Source: JAWBOW01 sp038825775 (GTDB taxonomy: Archaea; Nanobdellota; Nanobdellia; Woesearchaeales; WAPY01). From it: a DNA stretch of 7,392 bases. How positions within the stretch are numbered: position 1 is the first letter of the stretch; the number at the start of each line of letters is the position of its first letter. Under the pieces are notes generated by a model. The model worked only from the letters and a program-made list of their open reading frames with translations. It was not told the DNA's origin and ran no database searches. This document shows, in pieces, positions 1 through 4,735 of the stretch. The translations under genes and the position numbers were made by a program. The DNA lies in NCBI GenBank assembly GCA_038825775.1, contig JAWBOW010000041.1, positions 1 to 7,392 on the forward strand, read 5' to 3'.

Positions 1-402
1 TGCGTTACAAGTTGAATCAATAGAATCTCCAGAATCTCCAGCACCAAGAACTTCATCCAAAACACAATTTGCTTCTATATACTCACCACTTTCGTTTGCA
101 ACTGCAACATAAACATCCTTAATCTTCTCAATACCATTCTTGTCCATCACTAAAACCCTCCACTGAATCTGCTCACCAGTAAAAGCATAGTTGTTAATCC
201 TCTCAAATAGCTCTGTAGTTTCATTAAATCTTCCTTGTTCTACTGGATCATCCAAAACAACTCTGCCATCACACATCCAAATCAATGGCTTAAACTTTTC
301 TGTCTGTATGTCAATTCCAACTCCTGTTCCTATATTAACTGCTCCTACTAATGGTAGTAAAAACAACAGAGCAGTTATTCCACCTAAAAGTTTTTTATCC
401 AT
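1..402 (-). CDS. Secreted/surface protein, N-terminal part (truncated by window edge)
   Basis: An open frame starts with ATG at 402..400 and stays open for 134 codons to the left edge, so the 3' end lies outside the window. A strong Shine-Dalgarno, GGAGGTT at 415..409, sits 6 nt before the ATG and fixes the start. The protein opens with a signal peptide: MDKK, a hydrophobic run to about residue 20, and a likely cleavage after VGA (residues 19-21). The mature part begins with a beta-type segment (GVGIDIQTEKFKPLIWMC), then an acidic stretch, a motif FTGEQIQWRVLVMDKNGIEK around residues 72-91 and two or three well spaced cysteines. This resembles hypothetical surface proteins I have seen in DPANN genomes, possibly with immunoglobulin-like folds, but I cannot name a family. 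Its role is unknown; an exported envelope protein is the safest description. It is preceded by an unusually long structured noncoding region. Confidence 0.85.
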   Translation of the reverse strand, partial: MDKKLLGGITALLFLLPLVGAVNIGTGVGIDIQTEKFKPLIWMCDGRVVLDDPVEQGRFNETTELFERINNYAFTGEQIQWRVLVMDKNGIEKIKDVYVAVANESGEYIEANCVLDEVLGAGDSGDSIDSTCNA

Positions 403-408
403 TTTCCT

Positions 409-415
409 AACCTCC
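409..415 (-). promoter_or_regulatory. Shine-Dalgarno site of the left-edge secreted protein
   Basis: GGAGGTT on the minus strand, 6 nt before the ATG at 402, complementary to the archaeal 16S 3' end (ACCUCC). It decides the start and implies a leadered mRNA. The 9-mer CGGAGGTTA that contains it is repeated exactly in front of sepF. Confidence 0.85.
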
Positions 416-435
416 GTTTATTTTTTTGTTTTATT

Positions 436-477
436 AGCAAAGCATATTTTTTGCTTAGCATTGCGCAATGCTTTGCT
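436..477. repeat. Nested palindrome: 10-bp inverted repeat plus 16-nt perfect palindrome
   Basis: AGCAAAGCAT (436-445) is the exact reverse complement of ATGCTTTGCT (468-477). The second arm overlaps a perfect 16-nt palindrome, AGCATTGCGCAATGCT (457-472). The two pairings are mutually exclusive. A third small option pairs AAGCA (440-444) with TGCTT (452-456). On the minus strand this lies 34 nt upstream of the secreted protein's ATG, so it could be leader RNA structure or a DNA operator. Confidence 0.7.
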
Positions 478-486
478 TTTTTTCCT

Positions 487-551
487 GTTGGTTTTGCTTT
501 TTACTCAAGCTGCTCTTTTTTTGAGCTGCTTGTTAAGTAAGCAAAACCAAC
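487..551. repeat. 65-nt imperfect hairpin with 13-bp perfect outer stem
   Basis: GTTGGTTTTGCTT (487-499) pairs exactly with AAGCAAAACCAAC (539-551). Inside it, ACT (503-505) pairs with AGT (536-538), CAAGC (506-510) with GCTTG (528-532), and, past a T/T mismatch, GCTC (512-515) with GAGC (523-526), closing on a loop of seven T (plus strand). About 25 base pairs can form. No T-tract follows directly in either direction, so it does not look like an intrinsic terminator. It lies 85 nt upstream of the secreted protein's start and shares the AGCAAA word with the neighbouring palindrome at 436-477. Confidence 0.75.
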
Positions 552-1067
552 GAGGAGCATGATAATTTATTATTTGGTGAATGATAAGTTAAGTAATTTA
601 ATGATCTGTGATTCTTTAATAATTGGAGTGGTGATTGTGAGAAGTCTCCTCTCCGCCTTTCCTTCAACCCCCAACCTTTCACCCCAAGCCATATTATTTA
701 TTTTGAATAGTTAATCACTATTACTATTCTTAAATAACAATTATTATTTATCGTTAATATCGCTCTTATATTTAAATATTTTTGAGATTAGAAATATAGT
801 TTGAATCACAGAAAAAATTGTTAATTACTGAGTGTTTAATAAATATTATAGTCACCTTGTTGTTACTAAATTTTTTCAGTTGGAAAAATCCTTTTTTTTA
901 AAGTATTAACTAATTGGTTACTAATGCTTTGTTGTAACTTTAAGTTACTATATTTCAAAGTTTTTTATAGAATAAAAGATTTGCAGGTTATACTATAATT
1001 TTTTAAAAGTTACTTCTAATAAATACTTTCTGCTTAAGAAAATTTTTAAGAAGGAATGAAAGAATAG

Positions 1068-1098
1068 AAAAATCTATTTAAATAAAAATAGAAAAAAA
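1068..1098 (-). terminator. T-rich transcription end of sepF
   Basis: Just after the sepF stop, the minus strand carries T7 (1098..1092), T5 (1088..1084) and T5 (1072..1068), the oligo-T pattern used for archaeal termination. A small inverted repeat, AATAGA/TCTATT (1063-1078), overlaps its far end. Confidence 0.5.
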
Positions 1099-1101
1099 TT
1101 T

Positions 1102-1554
1102 TTAGTATAGCGATATATCTTCGTCTTCTGTTTCTTCTTCCTCTTCAACCTCTTCTTCCTTGCTTGGTTTTTTTGCTTCCTTTGTCTTTGTTCTATAGAC
1201 TTGAACTGATTCCGGTGTTGCCACAATATAGTCCTCTCCAATTCCTGCTATGTCACCATTTATTGCGTCCACTACTTTTTTGATTTTGTTTATTGAGCGC
1301 TTTAACTCTATCATGTCCTTTTCCTTTAACGGCTTTATATTAACAATTGCTATTGTGTTTCCTTCTCTTAGAGAATCAATTATTGGCTTAACATCAGTAA
1401 AATCTGTTAAAGAGAAATTCCTAACAACAAGTTTTTTGCCCTTTGTTTCAATGTCAGAAGTGTCCAACTCAACATATTCTTTTTCAGCTTCTTCAAAAAG
1501 TTCGTCATCTTCACTTATTCTTTTCCTCTTAAATATTGAAAAGAAGTTTCTCAT
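1102..1554 (-). CDS. sepF: SepF-family cell-division protein (FtsZ membrane anchor)
   Basis: 150 residues. The N-terminus MRNFFSIFKRKR is a short amphipathic, basic membrane-targeting helix. An acidic linker follows (about 14-38), then the SepF core (about 41-121): KKLVVRNFSLTDFTDVKPII, then a strand and helix (NTIAIVNIKPL, DMIELKRSINKIKKVVDAI), then GDIAGIGEDYIVATPESVQVY. This order matches the SepF/DUF552 fold. In archaea SepF dimers bind the membrane and tether FtsZ at the division site; that role is carried over from the family. The C-terminal tail (122-150) is unusual: a basic block followed by an almost unbroken run of Glu/Asp. The start is supported by GGAGGTT 5 nt upstream. The gene lies downstream of the PGF surface-protein gene on the same strand, 114 nt apart, with its own TATA candidate. 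Confidence 0.92.
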   Translation of the reverse strand: MRNFFSIFKRKRISEDDELFEEAEKEYVELDTSDIETKGKKLVVRNFSLTDFTDVKPIIDSLREGNTIAIVNIKPLKEKDMIELKRSINKIKKVVDAINGDIAGIGEDYIVATPESVQVYRTKTKEAKKPSKEEEVEEEEETEDEDISLY

Positions 1555-1559
1555 TTTTT

Positions 1560-1566
1560 AACCTCC
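1560..1566 (-). promoter_or_regulatory. Shine-Dalgarno site of sepF
   Basis: GGAGGTT on the minus strand, 5 nt before the ATG at 1554. With flanks it reads CGGAGGTTA, identical to the site before the gene at 402. It confirms the sepF start and a leadered mRNA. Confidence 0.85.
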
Positions 1567-1617
1567 GCTTTTTGATTTGTTCTAAAATCTCAATAAAATA
1601 TTTGGTTTATTAAGGAA

Positions 1618-1626
1618 TATTTAAAA
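1618..1626 (-). promoter_or_regulatory. Probable TATA box for sepF
   Basis: TTTTAAATA on the minus strand (1626..1618) in the gap after the PGF gene. Initiation about 26 nt downstream would fall near 1595 and give a leader of roughly 40 nt carrying the Shine-Dalgarno. Inferred from spacing only. Confidence 0.45.
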
Positions 1627-1654
1627 CTTACGATTAATTTTAGATTTTACTCGT

Positions 1655-1668
1655 AAAAACAGGAAAAA
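1655..1668 (-). terminator. T-rich end after the PGF-pre-PGF gene
   Basis: Immediately after the stop codon the minus strand reads T5, four other bases (CCTG), then T5 (1668..1655). This is a plausible archaeal oligo-T terminator separating this gene from sepF. Confidence 0.4.
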
Positions 1669-2451
1669 TTATTCTATGATAACTGATTTTGGCTTTTTTC
1701 TTGATGTTTCATAAATAAAGTATACTATTATTAAAAACATAACAATCAAAGGAAGGATTAGCCAATTTCTTGATTTTCTTTTTGTTTTGTTTTGAATCAA
1801 TTCTGTCTGGTTCTGAAGTGTTTGATTACTTGTTGTCTTGTTTTCAGTTTTGACTTCTGCATTATTTTCTTCTGGAAAAATTATTTTCTCATAAGGTTTT
1901 TCCTTTAAAACAACTAGTAAATTATCAAAGGAGTTAATCTCTGATTTGTAATAATAAAAATGTTCGTCGTTGTAATAATTCTCTGTTTTTTGTTCTTCAA
2001 CCCTATTCTTATTAACTAACAATAAAGAAATGCTTTCAGGAGTTTTATCTTTTAAAAAATCCTTTTTTACCTTAAAATAAATTATTATTTTCTCAAAACT
2101 ATTGTTTGGAATGTTTTGTGTTATTTTAAAAAAAGAATAAATGACAAAGCTTTTATTCTTTGAAATCTCCTCAAATTCTGTATGATTGAGTGATTTTTCA
2201 ATGTTGATTCTTACATTTGTTAGTTCTTTTTCAAGGAAAATATCAAATCTCGTTATAGTAAAATTAGCGGTTAATGGGTGCTCTGGAATTTCCGTTACAA
2301 CAGTGCCTTCTTTTAACAAATCCCACTCCCTGTAAAAGTTTATGTTTTTAGTTAAGTTTTGAGCAAGGGTTGTTTTATTATAAAATAAAAATGATAATAT
2401 TATAATGAATAAAATTCCTTTTGTTGCTTTTCCTTTGCTTGCAAAAATCAT
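1669..2451 (-). CDS. PGF-pre-PGF-domain surface protein, C-terminally membrane-anchored
   Basis: 260 residues. The N-terminus has a basic stretch, a hydrophobic core (residues 12-24) and a likely signal-peptidase site after TTLA (27-30). Residues about 60-183 match what I know of the archaeal PGF-pre-PGF domain: VTEI near 52, FDIFLEKELTNVRINIEKS (69-87), a strand with FKITQNIPNNSFEKIIIYFKV, then KKDFLKDKTPESISLLL (129-145) and the aromatic run EHFYYYKSEINSFDNLLVV. Next comes a spacer with sequons at N204, N209, N214 and N221, a basic patch KRKSR, one transmembrane helix (about 230-247) and a short basic cytoplasmic tail. Family members are cell-surface proteins of unknown function, often placed before a PGF-CTERM sorting tail. 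That tail is absent here and a plain anchor takes its place. The ATG has a TATA box 25-26 nt upstream and no Shine-Dalgarno, so it is likely leaderless. Confidence 0.8.
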   Translation of the reverse strand: MIFASKGKATKGILFIIILSFLFYNKTTLAQNLTKNINFYREWDLLKEGTVVTEIPEHPLTANFTITRFDIFLEKELTNVRINIEKSLNHTEFEEISKNKSFVIYSFFKITQNIPNNSFEKIIIYFKVKKDFLKDKTPESISLLLVNKNRVEEQKTENYYNDEHFYYYKSEINSFDNLLVVLKEKPYEKIIFPEENNAEVKTENKTTSNQTLQNQTELIQNKTKRKSRNWLILPLIVMFLIIVYFIYETSRKKPKSVIIE

Positions 2452-2471
2452 AGTTTTTCAAAATATTTTAG

Positions 2472-2481
2472 TATTTATAAA
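2472..2481 (-). promoter_or_regulatory. TATA box of the PGF-pre-PGF gene (leaderless)
   Basis: TTTATAAATA on the minus strand (2481..2472). Its centre is about 25-26 nt from the A of the ATG at 2451, the usual archaeal TATA-to-start-site distance, so transcription likely begins at the start codon. No Shine-Dalgarno is present. Confidence 0.6.
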
Positions 2482-2519
2482 ATTTATTAAAAAGAAACAA
2501 TGAATAAATTCAAAAAAGA

Positions 2520-2527
2520 TTTAAATA
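2520..2527 (+). promoter_or_regulatory. TATA box of the NMD3-like gene (leaderless)
   Basis: TTTAAATA preceded by a purine-rich AAAAAAGA that could serve as BRE. Its centre is about 25-26 nt before the ATG at 2549, which fits a leaderless transcript. A near copy (ATTTAAAATC) follows at once and may be chance. Confidence 0.6.
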
Positions 2528-2548
2528 GATTTAAAATCTTAAAGTTTT

Positions 2549-3493
2549 ATGAACAAGAATTTTGGTGAGAAAGATTTGCTTGAATTCAAAAAAATAAAAG
2601 GGATAAAATACTGCACTTCTTGCTCTAAAATAAACTATAAGAACAAGTGGGTTGGTTTTAGCAAGGATTTGTTTATTAAAATAATCATTAACAACTCTAA
2701 TATTAAAAAACTTAAAAACCAAAAGATTAAGATAAAGGATTTTGTAAAGGAGAAAAACAATTTTAGGGTTGTATTTTCTTATAAAAAGCAAGATTATGTT
2801 GTTGATTTTCCTGCAAAAGCCACTCTTTGCAAAGATTGTTCTTTAAAAAAATCAAGGGCTTACAGCGGCATTTTACAAATAAGAAACCTTAATGAAGAGG
2901 ACTTCACAAAAATAAATGATTTTGTAACTAAATCTGTTTTTGCTAATAAGGGCAATGTTGTAAAAATTGAAAAATTAAACCAGGGTGTTGATTATTATAT
3001 AAATCCTATGAAAACATTAAAGAAGGTTGGTTATGAAATGATCAAAAATTTTGGTGGGTTTATAAGCTTTAACGAGAAATTATTCACAAGGGATTCTTTA
3101 AAGAGTAAGGATGTTTATAGGGTGAATGTTCTTGTAATGCTGCCAAAGTTCAAGATTGGAGATTTAATAACAGACGAAAAGGATGTTGTTTTAATAACAG
3201 GTCACAAGAACAGAACGACAGGAATAAGCATAATACAAAATAAGGGAGTTGTTTTGGATGATAAAGAACTCAAAAACTTTAAATTGGCAGAGTTAAATGA
3301 AGCGATTGTTGTGAAAACACATCCAAACATTGAGGTTTTAAACCCAAAAACATACGAGAGTGTTCAAATAGTAAATGAGAATTTTTTAAAGAGCAAGAAA
3401 GAAAATATAAAAATAAATGATAATGTTTTGGTTGTTTTTAACAACGAAGTAGCTTATTTTTTTGATAAGAAAAAAGATAAAAAAGATAAATAA
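2549..3493 (+). CDS. NMD3-family ribosome-associated protein
   Basis: 314 residues. A zinc-ribbon-like pair of CxxC motifs lies at C22/C25 (YCTSC, followed by W34) and C94/C97 (LCKDC), the latter followed by YSGILQIRN. This matches the NMD3 pattern in which the last CxxC leads into a conserved A/G-x-(I/L)-Q-(I/L/V)-R strand. Further on, LNQGVDYYINPMKTLKKV aligns by eye with human NMD3's DGLDFYYSSKQHAQKMV region, and AIVVKTHPNIEVLNPKTYE with its IDPNT-containing SH3-like part. In eukaryotes NMD3 is the 60S export adaptor; in Archaea a role on the large subunit is assumed, not shown. The first N-terminal CxxC pair typical of the family is missing, and an in-frame TAA at 2540-2542 rules out a longer start. 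The C-terminus is Lys/Asp-rich. The gene is divergent from the PGF gene and 58 nt upstream of the lipid kinase. Confidence 0.88.
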   Translation: MNKNFGEKDLLEFKKIKGIKYCTSCSKINYKNKWVGFSKDLFIKIIINNSNIKKLKNQKIKIKDFVKEKNNFRVVFSYKKQDYVVDFPAKATLCKDCSLKKSRAYSGILQIRNLNEEDFTKINDFVTKSVFANKGNVVKIEKLNQGVDYYINPMKTLKKVGYEMIKNFGGFISFNEKLFTRDSLKSKDVYRVNVLVMLPKFKIGDLITDEKDVVLITGHKNRTTGISIIQNKGVVLDDKELKNFKLAELNEAIVVKTHPNIEVLNPKTYESVQIVNENFLKSKKENIKINDNVLVVFNNEVAYFFDKKKDKKDK

Positions 3494-3518
3494 AAGAAAA
3501 AAATCTTAATAAAAAAAG

Positions 3519-3528
3519 TTTTAATAAA
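3519..3528 (+). promoter_or_regulatory. Possible TATA box for the dolichol-kinase-family gene
   Basis: TTTTAATAAA lies 27-28 nt (centre) before the ATG at 3552. The spacing is acceptable for a leaderless transcript, but the gap is so A/T-rich that this is weak. Read-through from the NMD3-like gene is an alternative, since no T-tract follows its stop. A poor Shine-Dalgarno-like AAGGA sits at 3539-3543. Confidence 0.3.
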
Positions 3529-3551
3529 CAAAAAAAATAAGGATTTTTAAA

Positions 3552-4187
3552 ATGAGGGACAAAACAAAATATGATTATGAGACTAAGGTAATAGAAGTTA
3601 GGAGAAAGGTGCTTCACATATTTATAGGAGTTTTTTTACTAATACTTCTTCATTATAACATCATAAACGCTTTAATGATTTTCTTAGTTATAATAATCTC
3701 AGGAATACTTTCTTATTTAAGCAAGAACTACAAAATACCCTTGATAAGTTGGTTCTTGAAAAACTTTGAAAGGCAGAAAGAACTAAAAAGATTTCCTGGA
3801 AGGGGCTTTATAACATTTCTTATAGGAGTTTTATTGGCAATAAAATTATTCCCTCAAGAAATAGCACTTGCTTCGATAACAATACTAATTTTTGGCGATT
3901 CTGTATCAGCAATATATGGCTCTTTTGCTGGAAAGAAAAAGATAAGTTGGAACAGGAAAAAAAATTTAGAGGGAAACATATTCGGAGCAATCATCTCAGG
4001 GCTTTGTGCAACCTTATTCGTTCCATTAATAAGTGCTTTTGTTGCTTCATTTTGTGCAATGATATTTGAGAGTTTTGAGATGAAGATGAATGAAGAAATA
4101 ATTGATGATAACATAATAGTGCCGTTGGTTGCTGGAACAACACTTTTAATAATAAGATACTATATTCCTTGGATTAACATAATATAA
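3552..4187 (+). CDS. Dolichol kinase / CTP-dependent lipid kinase family membrane protein
   Basis: 211 residues, almost all hydrophobic helices with basic loops. Family hallmarks of the Sec59/Dgk1/phytol-kinase group (COG0170) are clear: EVRRKVLHI near the N-terminus (15-23), RFPGRGFITFLIG (80-92), FGDSVSAIYGSFAGKKK (114-130), KNLEGNIFGA (137-146) and a C-terminal DDNIIVPLVAGTTL (185-198). Family enzymes use CTP to phosphorylate a lipid alcohol (dolichol, diacylglycerol, phytol or geranylgeraniol) at the membrane. The substrate cannot be read from sequence; in Archaea a polyprenol/dolichol or an isoprenoid alcohol is the likely choice. The length is typical for short prokaryotic members. The next gene starts 46 nt downstream on the same strand, so the two are probably co-transcribed. 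Confidence 0.87.
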   Translation: MRDKTKYDYETKVIEVRRKVLHIFIGVFLLILLHYNIINALMIFLVIIISGILSYLSKNYKIPLISWFLKNFERQKELKRFPGRGFITFLIGVLLAIKLFPQEIALASITILIFGDSVSAIYGSFAGKKKISWNRKKNLEGNIFGAIISGLCATLFVPLISAFVASFCAMIFESFEMKMNEEIIDDNIIVPLVAGTTLLIIRYYIPWINII

Positions 4188-4233
4188 AATATAAAAAACA
4201 AAACAAAAAATATAGAATTTTATAAAAAATAAA

Positions 4234-4716
4234 ATGATCAACATAAAAGATGTAATTGTTGCTTCTCTGCTCTCAATAATTCCAATATCAGAGATAAGGG
4301 GAGGAATTCCATATGCACTTTACTATAAACTTCCTTGGATACTTATACTTTTATTAATATTCCTAAACATAATAATAGTGCCTGTTATTTTTTTGTTCTT
4401 GGACACAATAAACAACCTATTTTTAAGAGTAAAACCTTATGAAAGATTCTTTAAATCAACTGTTGAGAGAACAAGAAAAAAACTTCACAAGAAGATTGAA
4501 AAGTATGGTTATTTAGGACTAACAATATTTGTTGGGATACCACTTCCATTTACAGGGGCTTACACAGGTGCTTTGGGTGCTTGGATTTTTGGAATGAACA
4601 GAAAAAAGGCCTTCTTGGCAATTGCTTTGGGAGTTATAATTGCTAGCATAATAACAACAATTGTTGTTGTTTTTGGAATAAAAGCATTAAGTATTTTTAC
4701 AAAGAGATTTTTTTAG
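4234..4716 (+). CDS. PF06695 ('putative small multidrug export') family membrane protein
   Basis: 160 residues. The N-terminal half has IIPISEIRGGIPYAL (15-29), the family's E-(L/I)-R-G-G-I-P motif, then a long membrane segment (34-56). A basic amphipathic middle (65-91) leads to YGYLGLTIFVGIPLPFTGAYTG (91-112), the second signature, and to a final helix pair. The two motif-bearing halves look like paired re-entrant loops. The drug-export name is historical and unproven. Remote-homology work has linked this family to the DedA/VTT/TMEM41B superfamily of lipid scramblases and polyprenyl-phosphate transporters, so lipid movement is a reasonable alternative. It follows the lipid kinase by 46 nt and converges on the CCA gene. 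The last codons contain a seven-T run that may also end transcription. Confidence 0.85.
   Translation: MINIKDVIVASLLSIIPISEIRGGIPYALYYKLPWILILLLIFLNIIIVPVIFLFLDTINNLFLRVKPYERFFKSTVERTRKKLHKKIEKYGYLGLTIFVGIPLPFTGAYTGALGAWIFGMNRKKAFLAIALGVIIASIITTIVVVFGIKALSIFTKRFF
4708..4714 (+). terminator. T-run at the 3' end of the PF06695 gene
   Basis: Seven consecutive T cover the two final Phe codons and the first base of the TAG stop. In Archaea an oligo-T tract of this length can end transcription, and the convergent gene starts its coding 3' end only 19 nt away. Confidence 0.4.
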
Positions 4717-4735
4717 ATTCCAAAATATTATTAAA

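Larger units (their letters stand above)
403..1101. other. 699-nt noncoding region between sepF and the left-edge gene
   Basis: I see no credible protein gene here: frames on both strands are short, and the only long one, on the plus strand across 191-562, overlaps the true minus-strand gene. From left to right it holds a palindromic hairpin block (436-477), a long imperfect hairpin (487-551), three ATGAT words (559, 581, 601), a G/C-rich island (641-690), a symmetrical TATA-like stretch (TTATATTTAAATA, 766-778), four GTTACT words (862-1014) and the T-rich end of sepF (1068-1098). On the minus strand it follows sepF and precedes the secreted-protein gene, so its left part may be the latter's promoter and 5' leader. 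A small RNA gene or a decayed gene cannot be excluded by eye. Confidence 0.7.

Noticed and set aside
487..551. Long hairpin read as an intrinsic terminator
   Set aside because: No T-tract follows it on either strand and no gene ends next to it; sepF already has T-tracts at 1068-1098.
191..562. Open frame on the plus strand (123 codons) over the left gene and the hairpins
   Set aside because: It is antisense to the signal-peptide gene at 1-402, which has a strong Shine-Dalgarno and sensible protein features, and its second half translates the inverted repeats.
559..607. Three ATGAT words spaced about 20 nt, considered as a box C/D guide RNA
   Set aside because: They do not match the full C box (RUGAUGA) and I see no CUGA D boxes at the right places.
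625..690. G/C-rich island considered as a tRNA gene
   Set aside because: On neither strand do I find a TPsiC-arm motif, an acceptor stem or a plausible anticodon arm.
1250..1561. Plus-strand frame opposite sepF
   Set aside because: It is an antisense shadow of a clearly recognisable SepF; its Ser/Phe-rich composition mirrors the complementary codons.
3854..4114. Minus-strand frame inside the lipid-kinase gene, and similar short frames at 2531-2791, 5094-5306 and 6545-6766
   Set aside because: All lie antisense within or across genes supported by family motifs, and none has a ribosome binding site or promoter of note.
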